A stretch of DNA of 64,000 nt from Pseudoalteromonas sp. EB27 (GTDB taxonomy: Bacteria > Pseudomonadota > Gammaproteobacteria > Enterobacterales > Alteromonadaceae): positions 124,001 to 188,000 of the forward strand of contig NZ_MTQD01000011.1 of the NCBI RefSeq assembly GCF_001974875.1, read 5' to 3'. The notes beneath the pieces were generated by a model. It saw only the letters and a list, made by a program, of their open reading frames with translations. It was not told the DNA's origin and searched no databases. Position 1 is the first letter of the stretch, and each line of letters opens with the position of its first letter. Position numbers and translations under genes: made by a program. Positions 1-10,005 of this stretch are shown one piece after another.

Positions 1-954
1 GCTATCCGTACTTAAACCTTCTTGTTGCAAAATGTCTTTTAAACGACGTAATGCTTCTACCTGAATTTGTCTTACACGCTCACGTGTTAAGCCAATTTCA
101 CGACCTACATCTTCAAGTGTCGATGGCTCGTAGCCAAGCAGTCCAAATCGACGAGCTAACACTTCGCGTTGTTTAGGGTTCAATTCACCTAACCAATCTA
201 CAATGTGCTTATTAATATCATTGTTTTGTACTTCGCCTTCAGGGCCTGCACTTTTTTCATCTGGGATGATATCAAGTAGTACACTGTCGTTTTCACCACC
301 AATCGGCATATCAACCGATGCTATTCTCTCGTTTAAACGTAGCATTTTAGTTACGTCTTCAACGGGTCTGTCTAGGCACGCTGCAATTTCGTCAGCTGTT
401 GGTTCATGGTCAAGCTTTTGAGTTAATTCACGTGCTGTACGTAAGTAAACATTAAGCTCTTTTACAACATGTATTGGCAAGCGAATGGTGCGAGTTTGAT
501 TCATAATGGCACGTTCAATTGTTTGACGTATCCACCAGGTAGCGTAAGTAGAAAATCTAAAGCCACGTTCCGGGTCAAATTTTTCAACCGCGCGAATTAA
601 GCCTAAGTTACCTTCTTCAATTAAATCGAGTAGAGCAAGGCCACGGTTGTTGTAACGGCGTGCTATTTTAACAACTAAACGTAGGTTACTTTCGATCATA
701 CGTTTACGTGAGGCTTCACAACCTCGAAGTGATTTACGAGAAAAAAACACTTCTTCTTCAGCACTAAGCAAAGGAGAAAAACCAATTTCGCCTAAATAAA
801 GTTGGGTTGCATCAAGGTTTTTAGTTACTTCTTCTTTTGCAAAAATTTCATCGTCTTCTACTTTTTCTAGTAGCGTTGTACTTTCATCAGCATCGATGTC
901 ATCGAATTTTTCATCAGTCGTAGTATGTTTGTCAAGTTTTGCTGCGTTAGCCAT
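1..954 (-). CDS. rpoS: RNA polymerase sigma factor RpoS (C-terminal end cut by window edge)
   Basis: Stationary-phase/general-stress sigma factor that directs core RNA polymerase to stress promoters. 318 residues are visible from the ATG at 952-954, so only about the last ten residues of a usual ~330-residue RpoS lie outside the window. Region 2 is clear around residues 85-152 ([10 protein letters not shown], then [14 protein letters not shown] in the -10 recognition/melting part). Region 3 follows, and the region 4 helix-turn-helix is at about 280-305 ([18 protein letters not shown]). A GGAG ribosome site lies just upstream. It sits 35 bp behind nlpD, the classical order, and in relatives a main rpoS promoter lies inside nlpD. 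Assignment is secure. Confidence 0.97.
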   Translation of the reverse strand, partial: MANAAKLDKHTTTDEKFDDIDADESTTLLEKVEDDEIFAKEEVTKNLDATQLYLGEIGFSPLLSAEEEVFFSRKSLRGCEASRKRMIESNLRLVVKIARRYNNRGLALLDLIEEGNLGLIRAVEKFDPERGFRFSTYATWWIRQTIERAIMNQTRTIRLPIHVVKELNVYLRTARELTQKLDHEPTADEIAACLDRPVEDVTKMLRLNERIASVDMPIGGENDSVLLDIIPDEKSAGPEGEVQNNDINKHIVDWLGELNPKQREVLARRFGLLGYEPSTLEDVGREIGLTRERVRQIQVEALRRLKDILQQEGLSTDS

Positions 955-989
955 AAGCCTTCTCCCGAGCAATTATCAATACCTAAAAA

Positions 990-1814
990 TTAAGGTAGGT
1001 ATTTAGCAGGATTGACAGATTGCCCTCGGTAGCGAATTTCAAAACGAAGCGCGGTGACCGGAGATTCTGAATTACCAATTTCTGCTATTTTTTGTCCTGC
1101 CTTAACCTTCTGCTTTTCTTTAACAAGTAATTTCGAGTTATGTGCATAAGCACTTAGGTAATCATCATTATGTTTCAATATGATTAAACTACCGTATCCT
1201 CGAAGAGCGTTACCCGCGTATACCACTGTTCCTTGTGCCGCGGCTAAGACTGAAGCCCCTTTGCGATTAGTAATCTGTAAACCTTTATAACCGTTTTCCT
1301 TATTAGAAAAGCGTTTGGTAATTTTGCCCTTTGCAGGCCAAAACCACTTAACTTTACTGCTCGACAAACGTTTAGCATTACTAACTTTGTTACTGGCTTG
1401 TTTCTGAACATACTCTCGTTGTTTTGGAGGATCAAGCTCTTTCTTTAATATTATGTTATTTTTTTGTGTGTTTTTTATAGACTTTTTACTCGAATTCGTA
1501 TACTTTCCATCCCTTTTTGTTTTTTCAGGCTTGGAGATTAAGGAGATGTTTTGCCCAGGAAAAATTGTGTAAGGTGATGGAATTGAATTGTTTTTTGCAA
1601 GTAATCTAAAATCTTGACCGGCGCTAAAGGCTATAGAGTAGAGCGTATCACCTTTTTGCACCTTATAAATATCGCCATTTATGTTAATGGTGTGACCTAA
1701 ATCATTAACATTATTATTTAGGCTGCTAACAGGCGCTGGAATATGGCGAGAAGAGCAACCAGAGAGAAAAACACCAACAAATATAGTCACATACAGTAAA
1801 AACTGTTTATTCAT
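990..1814 (-). CDS. nlpD: Murein hydrolase activator NlpD (LysM + LytM lipoprotein)
   Basis: Outer-membrane lipoprotein that activates a periplasmic amidase (AmiC in E. coli) for daughter-cell separation. The start at 1814 gives 274 residues with a lipobox LSGC at residues 17-20 and a GGGAG ribosome site; an in-frame extension to 1904 would spoil the signal peptide. A LysM domain spans about 49-93 (YKVQKGDTLYSIAF), a low-complexity Lys-rich linker follows, and a LytM/M23 domain covers about 170-272 (YAGNALRGYG, YLSAYAHN). The metal ligands of active M23 enzymes are missing: the HxH site reads LRFEIR and the HxxxD site reads YKGLQIT. It is therefore an activator and not a hydrolase, as usual in NlpD. 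Confidence 0.95.
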   Translation of the reverse strand: MNKQFLLYVTIFVGVFLSGCSSRHIPAPVSSLNNNVNDLGHTININGDIYKVQKGDTLYSIAFSAGQDFRLLAKNNSIPSPYTIFPGQNISLISKPEKTKRDGKYTNSSKKSIKNTQKNNIILKKELDPPKQREYVQKQASNKVSNAKRLSSSKVKWFWPAKGKITKRFSNKENGYKGLQITNRKGASVLAAAQGTVVYAGNALRGYGSLIILKHNDDYLSAYAHNSKLLVKEKQKVKAGQKIAEIGNSESPVTALRFEIRYRGQSVNPAKYLP

Positions 1815-1855
1815 TGTATTTTTCTCCCAAATTAGACAATTGATATTTTTAACGC

Positions 1856-2434
1856 TTAACGCAATAAAAAGTACGCTAGCGCAATTAATACCACTAATCC
1901 CCAACCAAGTATTTCAATATATTGACGTAATTTTGCTTCCATTTTAGCCCCGCCCCACTTCATTAAGGCTGAAACTAAAAAGAATCGCGCACCACGTCCA
2001 ATGGCCGATGCGAGCAAAAATGGCAAAAATGCCATTTGTAAAACACCTGCGCCAATGGTAAATACTTTATATGGTATAGGCGAAAAACCAGCTAAAAACA
2101 CAACCCAAACACCGTAATCTTTAAACCAATTTAATGCGATATCAAACTTTTCTTGCCAGTGCATTTGTGCAATCAATGGCTCAACAACGGGTTCAAATAG
2201 CCAAAATCCAAGCAAGTAACCAACGACTCCACCAACAACCGATGCTATTGTGGCAAAACTTGCAAAACGCCATGCTTTTTTAGGTTGTGCAAGCGACATA
2301 GGTGCAAGCATTACATCAGGTGGGATTGGAAAAAAAACTGACTCTGCAAAGCTCATTGCAGCTAAATAACGTTCCGCATGGCGGTGCTTTGCCCACACTA
2401 GGGCCATATCGTATAATTTGGTAAACAACTTCAA
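1856..2434 (-). CDS. yqaA: YqaA-type DedA/SNARE-associated membrane protein
   Basis: Small inner-membrane protein (192 aa) of the DedA/VTT superfamily, whose members are linked to lipid-carrier movement and membrane homeostasis; the exact YqaA substrate is unknown. Visible are the conserved re-entrant segment FAESVFFPIPPDVMLAP (about residues 29-45), a glycine-rich helix VVGGVVGYLLG (about 66-76), the motif FLAGFSPIPYKVFTIGAG (about 113-130) and a hydrophobic C-terminal helix. It lies between pcm (9 bp gap) and nlpD (41 bp gap) in one minus-strand run, the same position it takes in related genera. The start is chosen for the MKLFTKLYD N-terminus and a tight operon fit. Confidence 0.85.
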   Translation of the reverse strand: MKLFTKLYDMALVWAKHRHAERYLAAMSFAESVFFPIPPDVMLAPMSLAQPKKAWRFASFATIASVVGGVVGYLLGFWLFEPVVEPLIAQMHWQEKFDIALNWFKDYGVWVVFLAGFSPIPYKVFTIGAGVLQMAFLPFLLASAIGRGARFFLVSALMKWGGAKMEAKLRQYIEILGWGLVVLIALAYFLLR

Positions 2435-2443
2435 AATGAATTC

Positions 2444-3082
2444 CTATTCAATATCGCCAGGTACTAACGGCACAAATCTAACGGGAGCAATAACATGCTC
2501 TTTATAATTACCGCCTTCGCGGATAACCATTACTAATTTTTGAACACTCTCACCAATGGGCGCTAATAACACGCCTCCATCGGCTAACTGAGCAAGTAAG
2601 TCTTGCGGGACTTTAGAGGCCGCAGCAGTCACTATAATACCATCAAAAGGTGCTTGTGATTGCCAGCCTTGCCAACCATCACCATGCTTCATGGTTACAT
2701 TATATAAATCGAGTTGTTGCAATCGACGTTTTGCCTGCCACTGAAGCGTTTTAATACGCTCTACCGAATAAACCTTTGTAAACGTTTTGGCTAATATTGC
2801 AGTTTGATATCCAGAGCCAGTACCAATTTCCAGCACTTTATTGCGCACACCAGCTAAGCGAAGTAACTCAGTCATACGCGCGACTATATAAGGCTGAGAA
2901 ATAGTTTGCCCTTGCCCAATCGGTAGCGCTGTATTTTCATAGGCTTTGTGTTTGAGCACATCATCTATAAACACATGACGTGGAACATCAGCTATAGCAC
3001 TAAGTACTTGTGTATCTTCAACACCTTCACGCTTTAGTAAGTCAGATAGCGCTTTTGCACTGCGGGAATAATTAGCGAGCAC
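2444..3082 (-). CDS. pcm: Protein-L-isoaspartate O-methyltransferase
   Basis: Repairs age-damaged proteins by SAM-dependent methylation of L-isoaspartyl residues. The 212-aa length is standard. The substrate-binding signature [14 protein letters not shown] is at about 55-68 and the SAM-binding glycine loop [13 protein letters not shown] at about 83-95. The gene overlaps the end of surE by 11 bp, the usual surE-pcm coupling; both genes serve stationary-phase survival together with downstream rpoS. There is nothing unusual in it. Confidence 0.97.
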   Translation of the reverse strand: MLANYSRSAKALSDLLKREGVEDTQVLSAIADVPRHVFIDDVLKHKAYENTALPIGQGQTISQPYIVARMTELLRLAGVRNKVLEIGTGSGYQTAILAKTFTKVYSVERIKTLQWQAKRRLQQLDLYNVTMKHGDGWQGWQSQAPFDGIIVTAAASKVPQDLLAQLADGGVLLAPIGESVQKLVMVIREGGNYKEHVIAPVRFVPLVPGDIE

Positions 3083-3836
3083 GATTAATCTCCAAATCGG
3101 CTAACCAGTCTCCTACTGCTTTTAAGCTATCTTTAGCTGTCATATCAACACTTAATGGCGTAACAGAGGCATAACCGTTATTGATTGCGTAAAAGTCGGT
3201 CCCCTCACCTGCATCACTCTCTGTACCCAGCGATCCATACCAATAAATATCACGACCCCAAGGATCGGTTTGTTTGGTCATGGTTTCGGCTTTATGACGA
3301 GCGCCTAGACGTGTTACTTGCACCCCTTTTAATTCACTTAATGGAATATCTGGCACATTTATATTTATTATTTGATCTTTTGGAAGCGGGTGCGAAGCCA
3401 AGCCTTTAATAATATTTACGGTGACAGCAGCGGCTGTTTCAAAATGCTCACCTTTATGTGAGCAAAGCGATACTGCAATTGCAGGTAAGCCTAAGTGGCG
3501 ACCTTCGGTTGCAGCGGCAACAGTGCCTGAATAAAGCGTATCGTCGCCTAAATTGGCACCATGGTTAATACCAGCAACAACAAGGTCGGGTTTTTCATCA
3601 ACTAACTGATTTACACCTAAATGTACACAATCTGTAGGTGTGCCATTAACCGACATAAAACCATTTTCAAGCGTTGTTGCGCGTAGCGGGTTCATTAATG
3701 TTAAAGAATTACTAGCACCACTACAGTTGCGATCAGGTGCAACAAGGGTTACATCTGCAATTTGTATAAGCGCCTGATATAAAACCGCAATACCTTTGGC
3801 ATTTACGCCATCATCGTTACTTAACAGTATCTTCAT
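3072..3836 (-). CDS. surE: 5'/3'-nucleotidase SurE
   Basis: Metal-dependent survival nucleotidase/phosphatase acting on nucleoside monophosphates and short polyphosphates. The 254-aa product starts [10 protein letters not shown], with the Asp8-Asp9 metal ligands; the SN metal-site segment [13 protein letters not shown] is at about 40-52 and the conserved [21 protein letters not shown] segment lies near residue 90-110. It overlaps truD upstream by 20 bp and pcm downstream by 11 bp, consistent with one polycistronic, translationally coupled unit. Confidence 0.97.
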   Translation of the reverse strand: MKILLSNDDGVNAKGIAVLYQALIQIADVTLVAPDRNCSGASNSLTLMNPLRATTLENGFMSVNGTPTDCVHLGVNQLVDEKPDLVVAGINHGANLGDDTLYSGTVAAATEGRHLGLPAIAVSLCSHKGEHFETAAAVTVNIIKGLASHPLPKDQIININVPDIPLSELKGVQVTRLGARHKAETMTKQTDPWGRDIYWYGSLGTESDAGEGTDFYAINNGYASVTPLSVDMTAKDSLKAVGDWLADLEINRAR

Positions 3837-4869
3837 TTATGTCATTATCCTTTTCTTTGCGCTCTCGTGGACTTGCATCTGTGTAATCCACCAGCTCGCG
3901 TAATAATGCGGTTGCAAAACATCCTTTTGGCAAACCAAAACTCAGTTTTAAACTGGTTTCATCTATGGTCTCAACCGTTAAGTTTTGCGGAATTAAACGC
4001 AGCATCCTGCGCTCATTTTTTAGGCCTAGCTCACCTAAGCCATCACACCATGTTTGATATGGTTCAAGCCATACTTTTTCTTGCTCGGTTAGGCCTTTTT
4101 CACTTTTACCCACCATAGGTGCCGACATCATAATATCGCCAGTGGCTAATCGCTCTATGTTTTCGTCGTTAATTGCATCTTCAAAAAATGCATTACTGCC
4201 GCTTAGCATAAATACTTCACGGTGCATTGTTTTAGCTAAACCATGCTCTTTAACACGTAAATTTACTATTTGATTAAATACATGAGAACGCGCTGCTGAA
4301 ATAATAATACCGCGCAGTTTTTTATCGCGAATACGCTCACCGGCAAACATTTTTTCAGCCATTACTAAGTTATGGCCGCCATGTCCAAAACGCTGCTCGC
4401 CAAAATAGTTAGGTACACCTGCGCGTACAGCGTTAATACGGCATAAAATATCAAGCGGCTCAGTCACGTTACGAAGCGTAATAGTAAATTTATTACCCTT
4501 GTGGCAGCCCGTACGTAATTTACGATCGTGGCGCTGTTGCGACACAATAAAAATGCTCTCACTATTTAAATCACTAAAATCGATAGGCTTTTTAATCGGT
4601 ACTTTCACACTAAACCACTGCGAGCACACACCGTGGCGATCTTTCATGCCAGCGTAACTTACGTCTCGAGGGGATACACCCGCACGCTGCGCAATTAGCT
4701 TGGCAACATATTGCGTGTTTTCGCCTTTTTTAACCACCTGCAAACACACGTGTTCGCCACTACCAGTAAATTCTATACCAAGATCTTCATCAACCATAAA
4801 GTCTTCAGCAGTGGTTTTAAAATCAGCTTTAGAAAGCGGAGCACCGTATAAATAATTTAAATCGCTCAT
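3817..4869 (-). CDS. truD: tRNA pseudouridine(13) synthase TruD
   Basis: Converts U13 to pseudouridine in tRNA-Glu. The 350 residues match the family. The catalytic motif AGMKDRHG places the active-site Asp at residue 77, and the TruD signature [11 protein letters not shown] lies at about residue 155-165. It overlaps ispF by ATGA and surE by 20 bp. The C-terminal tail is Lys/Asp/Glu-rich and poorly conserved. Confidence 0.96.
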   Translation of the reverse strand: MSDLNYLYGAPLSKADFKTTAEDFMVDEDLGIEFTGSGEHVCLQVVKKGENTQYVAKLIAQRAGVSPRDVSYAGMKDRHGVCSQWFSVKVPIKKPIDFSDLNSESIFIVSQQRHDRKLRTGCHKGNKFTITLRNVTEPLDILCRINAVRAGVPNYFGEQRFGHGGHNLVMAEKMFAGERIRDKKLRGIIISAARSHVFNQIVNLRVKEHGLAKTMHREVFMLSGSNAFFEDAINDENIERLATGDIMMSAPMVGKSEKGLTEQEKVWLEPYQTWCDGLGELGLKNERRMLRLIPQNLTVETIDETSLKLSFGLPKGCFATALLRELVDYTDASPRERKEKDNDINEDTVK

Positions 4870-5363
4870 GCGTTTGTTGTACTCGCAAGATCTTTATTCA
4901 TAATAACCACTGCATGGCTCGAAATACCTTCCCTGCGCCCTTCAAAGCCTAGCTTTTCGGTTGTAGTGGCTTTAACGTTAATTTGCGAAAGGTCACAATT
5001 TAAATCGCTAGCTAAATTAGCGCGCATAGCTTGAATATGTGGCAGCATTTTTGGTGCTTGAGCAACAATAGTTACATCACCATTACCAAGTACATAACCT
5101 TGCTCTTTAGCTAAGCTCACTACATGGCGAAGTAAAATACGGCTGTCGATATTTTCATACTCGCTTGCCGTATCTGGAAAGTGCTTACCAATATCACCCA
5201 TTGCAAGCGAGCCTAAAATAGCATCGCATAATGCATGAATAGCAACATCACCATCTGAGTGCGCTAAAAAGCCCTGTGGGTAATCAATTTTTTCACCACA
5301 AATAGTTAACGGGCCTTCGCCGCCAAATTTATGTACGTCAAAACCATGGCCAATTCGTATCAT
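4866..5363 (-). CDS. ispF: 2-C-methyl-D-erythritol 2,4-cyclodiphosphate synthase
   Basis: Fifth step of the MEP isoprenoid pathway: cyclises CDP-methylerythritol 2-phosphate with release of CMP. The 165-aa product carries the metal ligands Asp9, His11 and His42 ([22 protein letters not shown]) and the conserved C-terminal segment [17 protein letters not shown]. It is adjacent to ispD with an ATGA overlap, the common ispDF arrangement, and overlaps truD the same way. Confidence 0.97.
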   Translation of the reverse strand: MIRIGHGFDVHKFGGEGPLTICGEKIDYPQGFLAHSDGDVAIHALCDAILGSLAMGDIGKHFPDTASEYENIDSRILLRHVVSLAKEQGYVLGNGDVTIVAQAPKMLPHIQAMRANLASDLNCDLSQINVKATTTEKLGFEGRREGISSHAVVIMNKDLASTTNA

Positions 5364-6061
5364 AATGCACTCTCGTTTTGTTGTTTGTGTAATAAAAACC
5401 CAGCCAAATCTAAATCCTCTGGCGTGGTTATTTTAATATTATCGCTGCGGCCTGCTACAAGCTTTACCGGTTTACCCGCCCATTCAATTGCACTTGCTTC
5501 GTCTGTAATAGTTACCCCACTTGCTAATGCGTTTTGAAGCGCACTTTTAAGCTCGTTATATTTAAAAAACTGGGGGGTAAGTGCTTGCCATAAATCGTCT
5601 CGTGGCACCGTTTGTTCGCTGTACTCGTGGCCACGTTTTATGGTGTCTTTTACTTTACTAGCTAAAATACCGCCTTCATCAGCGCTTACGCATTCATCAA
5701 TCAAACGTTCTATATCACTGATATTAACTAGCGGACGGGCAGCATCGTGCACCAATACCCATGTAGGCGGGTTAGGCGCTAAAAAAAGTAAGCTATTGAG
5801 CACAGAATCGGCTCGCTCTTTACCGCCACTGGCTCGCACAATGCGCTTATCAAGCAGTGGGAGTTCATCAAAATAGGGGTCGCTGTCGCTAAGAGCAACA
5901 ACAATAGTACGTAATTGAGATAATTGGGAAAGTTTAGCTAAGGTGTGTTCTAAAATAGTTTTACCGGCTAATTGTATATATTGCTTAGGCGCATTGTGCT
6001 GCATTCTACTGCCAACACCCGCTGCAGGTACAATTGCTGCAATAGTCTGTTTATTTGTCAT
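5360..6061 (-). CDS. ispD: 2-C-methyl-D-erythritol 4-phosphate cytidylyltransferase
   Basis: Third MEP-pathway step: couples CTP and methylerythritol 4-phosphate. I choose the ATG at 6059-6061 (233 aa, [15 protein letters not shown]) over an in-frame upstream start at 6082, because the nucleotide-binding loop PAAGVGSRM then falls at residues 12-20 as in the family. An 11-bp overlap with ftsB is also typical. Also visible are [15 protein letters not shown] and the VHDAARPLV motif of the active site. It is part of the ftsB-ispD-ispF-truD-surE-pcm string. Confidence 0.95.
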   Translation of the reverse strand: MTNKQTIAAIVPAAGVGSRMQHNAPKQYIQLAGKTILEHTLAKLSQLSQLRTIVVALSDSDPYFDELPLLDKRIVRASGGKERADSVLNSLLFLAPNPPTWVLVHDAARPLVNISDIERLIDECVSADEGGILASKVKDTIKRGHEYSEQTVPRDDLWQALTPQFFKYNELKSALQNALASGVTITDEASAIEWAGKPVKLVAGRSDNIKITTPEDLDLAGFLLHKQQNESAL

Positions 6062-6338
6062 ATTGTTTGCCCGGTAAAACACGAATAAATGTTTCGTCCG
6101 GTTTAATCATTCCCAATTCGTTGCGTGCACGCTCTTCAATGCCTTCTTGGCCAAGCTTTAAGTCTTCAATATCTGCTTTAAGTACTTTATTACGTTTAAT
6201 GAGCTTTTCGTTAGTTACTTGATGCGACGCTACAGCACCTTTTAGCCGTGTGTAGTCTTGTAAACCATTATGACCAAACCATAATCTGTATTGTACAAAC
6301 AGTGCTAAGCACAGTAAGCCAACTTGAAAAATACGCAT
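6051..6338 (-). CDS. ftsB: Cell division protein FtsB
   Basis: Small bitopic division protein that joins FtsL and FtsQ in the divisome. The 95 residues show an N-terminal membrane helix (MRIFQVGLLCLALFVQYRLW), the conserved LWFGHNG segment just after it, a short coiled coil (about 30-65) and the ARNELGMIKPDETFIRV motif near the C-terminus. The position directly upstream of ispD is the conserved one. The gene overlaps the ispD start. Confidence 0.96.
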   Translation of the reverse strand: MRIFQVGLLCLALFVQYRLWFGHNGLQDYTRLKGAVASHQVTNEKLIKRNKVLKADIEDLKLGQEGIEERARNELGMIKPDETFIRVLPGKQYDK

Positions 6339-6375
6339 TTAACACTCCTTATTTTAAATTCCAAATACCTTAGCT

Positions 6376-7011
6376 TTAATACGCTAAGGGGCGCTTTAAA
6401 TTGCGCCAATTAATACTACCCGCTAAAAGCATTTCGCGTAGAGATAAAACCCGTGGCATGCAACGCTTCGAAAATTGCCACTGGTGCCCACAACATGCCC
6501 CCGTTAAACTCACTTTACTTGGCTTTATTAACTGAGCATTTTGCTGCTCTAGCCCATTTCCTAAAAAATCAAACCAACCAAGCTCGTTACAATGCAGCTT
6601 ATTTTCGCCTAACTGATCGATACTGTCTATTCTAAGACGCACCTGATCGTAGCCATTTAATATAACGGGCACTATAAGCCCCACTTTGGCATACGTTTGA
6701 TAAAAAAGTTCATTAGCTTGAACATTCACATCCGGTGGGGTTGGTTTTTGCTTTTCAAGCCACGTACCATTTTGTGCGTCCAGCGTAAAAGGCGTGTCAC
6801 CATTGGCAACTAACGTTGCAGCTCGCTCAATATAATAAGGTAGGCTTTTTAACTGTCGGCGCAGTTTATCGGCATTAGGCTCTGCAACTAATCGCTGAAC
6901 CTCACGCTGATAAAACGCATTACACAATTGTGCATACAACACTTTTTGTGCATCAGTTTGCCAAATTTCAACTTGCTGCTGAGCACCAAGTGACTGATTT
7001 TTAGCGACCAA
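6376..7011 (-). CDS. Uncharacterised 211-aa protein upstream of ftsB
   Basis: I do not recognise this family. The frame is open for 211 residues and can only begin at a non-ATG codon: TTG at 7009-7011 is the best candidate, with a GAG 8 bases upstream. No ATG occurs until far into the protein. There is no signal peptide or membrane helix. The product is Gln- and Leu-rich at the N-terminus and basic, ending in aromatic/Arg residues (SINWRNLKRPLAY), with a Cys-rich stretch GACCGHQW near residue 170 and a single later Cys, which could bind metal. It lies 37 bp upstream of ftsB on the same strand. Probably a real, taxon-restricted cytoplasmic protein. Confidence 0.6.
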   Translation of the reverse strand: MVAKNQSLGAQQQVEIWQTDAQKVLYAQLCNAFYQREVQRLVAEPNADKLRRQLKSLPYYIERAATLVANGDTPFTLDAQNGTWLEKQKPTPPDVNVQANELFYQTYAKVGLIVPVILNGYDQVRLRIDSIDQLGENKLHCNELGWFDFLGNGLEQQNAQLIKPSKVSLTGACCGHQWQFSKRCMPRVLSLREMLLAGSINWRNLKRPLAY

Positions 7012-7086
7012 AAGCTGTACTCAAAAATATTTAGGTAAATGTTTTATAACACAGTATTGAATGTTTTTTAAGCGCAGCGCACCAAT

Positions 7087-7566
7087 TTAAGCGCTTGGCT
7101 TTTCACCTAATTTTGCTTTACCTGATTCTAAAAATTGCACAACCGTATTACGCTTTTTACCAATTAGTAAACTGCCATCAGCTAAAAACATAAAGTTTTG
7201 CCAATTGCGTTTAAATACATCAAAGGTTGTTTCGATAATATTATCGCGTGCCATACAAAAATAAACAGTGGTGTTAGCTTCCCAATCTAAAAACGTTAAG
7301 ATTGCTTCTGGAGGTTGCGCATCCCCATTTTCCCACGCATCTTGCCAATCTACTTCTTGGCTAAAGCTTTTTTCTTGACCACACCAATCGGTGTCTTCAA
7401 AAAAATCAGGGTGATCAAACTCACGGCTCACCATGGTTGTCCAAAGTACGGCTGCGCGCTCGTCGCTCATAGGCTTTATTTTTGCTGCGTCTTCATCAGA
7501 TACAGGTAAATCTTTGTGGCGAAAAACCCACGCCTTTTTGTAATCATCTAAAGAAATATAGTTCAT
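7087..7566 (-). CDS. DUF2947-like protein
   Basis: A 159-aa acidic soluble protein that I match from memory to the gammaproteobacterial DUF2947 family, which has no assigned function. Recognisable features are the N-terminus MNYISLDDYKKAWVFRHKDL, many Trp/Phe/Asp residues (DWCGQEKSF, DWQDAWENG) and a C-terminal basic segment LIGKKRNTVVQFLESGK. No signal peptide or membrane segment is visible. It is transcribed away from the DUF1653 gene; a 60-bp intergenic region holds both promoters. The family name is less certain than the gene itself. Confidence 0.65.
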   Translation of the reverse strand: MNYISLDDYKKAWVFRHKDLPVSDEDAAKIKPMSDERAAVLWTTMVSREFDHPDFFEDTDWCGQEKSFSQEVDWQDAWENGDAQPPEAILTFLDWEANTTVYFCMARDNIIETTFDVFKRNWQNFMFLADGSLLIGKKRNTVVQFLESGKAKLGEKPSA

Positions 7567-7626
7567 AGTATTGGCAAATTAGTTAACATTAAAAGTGCAA
7601 AGCCAAATTATACAAGAGATCAAAAC

Positions 7627-7866
7627 ATGACTACAGCAATAAAACCACTTTCCCTAAAACCAGGCATATACCAACACTACAAAGGCCCGCAATATAAAGT
7701 TATTCATGTTGCCACCCATAGCGAAACCGAGGAACAGCTTGTGATTTACCAAGCACTCTATGGTGAATTTGGTATATGGGCGCGCCCACTTAGTATGTTT
7801 TTAGAAACTGTTGAAAAAGAAGGTGAGGTCATACAGCGTTTTGCTTATATTGGACCTGCTGCTTAA
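7627..7866 (+). CDS. DUF1653 family protein
   Basis: A 79-aa single-domain protein. The hallmarks of DUF1653 are visible: LKPGIYQHYKGPQYKVIHVATHSETE, where a small beta-barrel-like domain begins, then a VIYQALYG segment and IWARPLSMFLETV, ending FAYIG. The role is unknown in the family. It stands 52 bp ahead of the MoxR-like gene on the same strand and may share its transcript. Confidence 0.85.
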   Translation: MTTAIKPLSLKPGIYQHYKGPQYKVIHVATHSETEEQLVIYQALYGEFGIWARPLSMFLETVEKEGEVIQRFAYIGPAA

Positions 7867-7918
7867 CTATGGCATTATAACAAAATAACTTACTGCTCAG
7901 ACCAGACAAGGGTACACC

Positions 7919-8767
7919 GTGCAATTTAATTCAACTGACAATTACATAGCGAGTAGCGCGCTTAAACAAGCTGTAAATGCTGCCATTATGCTCGAAAAAC
8001 CACTTTTAATTAAAGGCGAACCTGGCACAGGTAAAACCATGCTGGCTGAGGAGTTGGCTAAAAGCTTAGATACCACGCTTATTCAGTGGCATATAAAATC
8101 GACTACTAAAGCGCAGCAAGGTTTATACGAGTACGACGCGGTTTCGCGCCTGCGCGACAGCCAACTAGGTGACGAGCGTGTACACAATATTGGCAACTAC
8201 ATCGTTAAAGGTAAGCTTTGGCAGGCATTTACGTATGCAGAGCTTAACGGCAAACGCCCAGTGCTTTTAATTGATGAAATAGACAAAGCCGACATAGAGT
8301 TCCCAAACGACCTACTACTTGAGCTTGATAAAATGGAGTTTCATGTTTATGAGACTAACGAGCGCATTGTCGCAAAAGAGCGCCCTATTGTAATCATCAC
8401 ATCAAATAACGAAAAAGAATTGCCGGACGCATTTTTACGCCGCTGCTTTTTTCATTACATTGATTTTCCTAGCAGCGACGAAATGCAGCAAATTATTGAC
8501 GTGCACTACCCTAACGTTAAACAGGATTTAGTACGCCAAGCACTTGAAGTGTTTTTTAACCTGCGCGAAGCAAACGGCCTTAAAAAGAAACCTTCCACCA
8601 GCGAATTACTCGATTGGTTAAAGCTTTTAATGGCTGAAGACATAGACGCTAAAACACTGCACGACAAAGCTAAAAAAGGCGGTTTAATGCCAATGTTTGG
8701 CGCATTACTTAAAAATGAGCAAGATATAAGCCTAATCGAAAAATTAGCCTTTATGAGCCGCCGTTAA
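7919..8767 (+). CDS. MoxR-type AAA+ ATPase
   Basis: AAA+ chaperone-like ATPase of the MoxR class, 282 aa, with a GTG start at 7919 preceded by an AAGGG ribosome site. Walker A is GEPGTGKT at 33-40, Walker B is VLLIDEID at 115-122, sensor 1 is VIITSNNEKELPDAF around 160-174 and an arginine-finger segment LRRCFFHYIDFP follows. MoxR proteins usually act with a vWA partner encoded next door to mature or remodel metal-enzyme complexes or other targets; here the vWA gene begins 1 bp after the stop. No likely client enzyme is seen nearby. Confidence 0.9.
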   Translation: MQFNSTDNYIASSALKQAVNAAIMLEKPLLIKGEPGTGKTMLAEELAKSLDTTLIQWHIKSTTKAQQGLYEYDAVSRLRDSQLGDERVHNIGNYIVKGKLWQAFTYAELNGKRPVLLIDEIDKADIEFPNDLLLELDKMEFHVYETNERIVAKERPIVIITSNNEKELPDAFLRRCFFHYIDFPSSDEMQQIIDVHYPNVKQDLVRQALEVFFNLREANGLKKKPSTSELLDWLKLLMAEDIDAKTLHDKAKKGGLMPMFGALLKNEQDISLIEKLAFMSRR

Positions 8768-8768
8768 G

Positions 8769-9956
8769 ATGTTGATTGCGTTTTTCTTCAAACTGCGTGA
8801 ATACCGCCTACCTGTAAGCCTGCGCGAACTGCTCGATTTAATTAACGCCTTAAAAAAAGGCGTTATATTTGCCGACGTAGACGCCTTTTACCATCTAGCG
8901 CGCACCATCATGGTAAAAGATGAAACGCATTTTGATCGATTCGATAAAGCCTTTAGCGACTACTTTAGTGGTATTGCTGACCTTGATTTGCTCGAGAGTT
9001 TAAAGCAACAACACAACTTACCTGAAGATTGGCTACGTAAAGAGTTTGAAAAAAACCTAAGCGATGAAGAAAAAGCTCAACTTAAAGCTATGGGCGGACT
9101 CGACGAGCTTATGAAAACCCTAAAAGAGCGTTTAGAAGAGCAACAAAAACGCCACGCAGGCGGCAATAAATGGGTGGGCACTGGCGGCACATCACCTTTT
9201 GGTGCATACGGCTATAACCCCGAAGGCGTGCGTATAGGGCAAGACGGCAACCGTAACCGCCAAGCGGTAAAAGTGTGGGATAAACGAGAATACAAAAACC
9301 TCGACACCGACAGAGAAATTAGTTCGCGCACAGTTAAACTCGCCCTTAAAAAGTTACGAAAGTTTGCCCGCACTGGCGCAAGCGACACGCTTGATTTAAA
9401 CGAGACCATTCGCGCTACTGCAAAGCAAGGCGGCATGCTTGATGTAAAAATGGCACCCGAACGCCACAATGCAGTAAAAGTACTCATGCTGTTTGATATT
9501 GGCGGCTCAATGGATGACTATATCCACACCTGCGAAGAATTATTTAGCGCCGCTCACAGCGAATTTAAACACCTAGAGTTTTACTACTTTCATAACTGTT
9601 TATACGAGCACGTTTGGCAAGACAACGCACGCCGCCATTCAAACGTGATTGACACCATGACGCTGATTAATAAATTTACCAGCGACTACAAAGTCATATT
9701 TGTCGGCGATGCCACTATGGGCCCTTACGAAATAGCTTATGCGGGCGGCTCGGTAGAACATTACAACGAAGAGCCCGGCAGTGCATGGTTATCACGTATA
9801 ACAAACCACTTTGATAAAGTCGCCTGGCTCAACCCACAACCGGTTGAACACTGGCCGTACTATCAATCTATTGGCTTTATAAAAGAGTTAATGAACAATC
9901 GCATGTATGCGCTGAGCTTAGATGGAATAAGTAGAGCGATAAGGGAGTTAAGCTAA
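8769..9956 (+). CDS. von Willebrand factor A (CoxE-like) domain protein
   Basis: A 395-aa partner of the preceding MoxR ATPase. The N-terminal half is helical and charged, with a Gly-rich linker (HAGGNKWVGTGGTSPFGAYG, about 129-148). The C-terminal half is a vWA domain with the MIDAS core at residues 243-247 reading DIGGS instead of DxSxS; a second acidic site is GDATMGPYE. CoxE-like vWA proteins commonly show DxGxS. It is cytoplasmic, with no signal or membrane segments. It is followed by a bidirectional hairpin that separates it from the convergent NACHT gene. Confidence 0.88.
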   Translation: MLIAFFFKLREYRLPVSLRELLDLINALKKGVIFADVDAFYHLARTIMVKDETHFDRFDKAFSDYFSGIADLDLLESLKQQHNLPEDWLRKEFEKNLSDEEKAQLKAMGGLDELMKTLKERLEEQQKRHAGGNKWVGTGGTSPFGAYGYNPEGVRIGQDGNRNRQAVKVWDKREYKNLDTDREISSRTVKLALKKLRKFARTGASDTLDLNETIRATAKQGGMLDVKMAPERHNAVKVLMLFDIGGSMDDYIHTCEELFSAAHSEFKHLEFYYFHNCLYEHVWQDNARRHSNVIDTMTLINKFTSDYKVIFVGDATMGPYEIAYAGGSVEHYNEEPGSAWLSRITNHFDKVAWLNPQPVEHWPYYQSIGFIKELMNNRMYALSLDGISRAIRELS

Positions 9957-10005
9957 TTTATAACTTAAATATTATAAGTTTTATTAACAGCTTATTATTT
10001 AGCTA

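Noticed and set aside
203..421. Plus-strand open frame inside the rpoS region
   Set aside because: It is antisense to clearly conserved RpoS codons and has no family resemblance.
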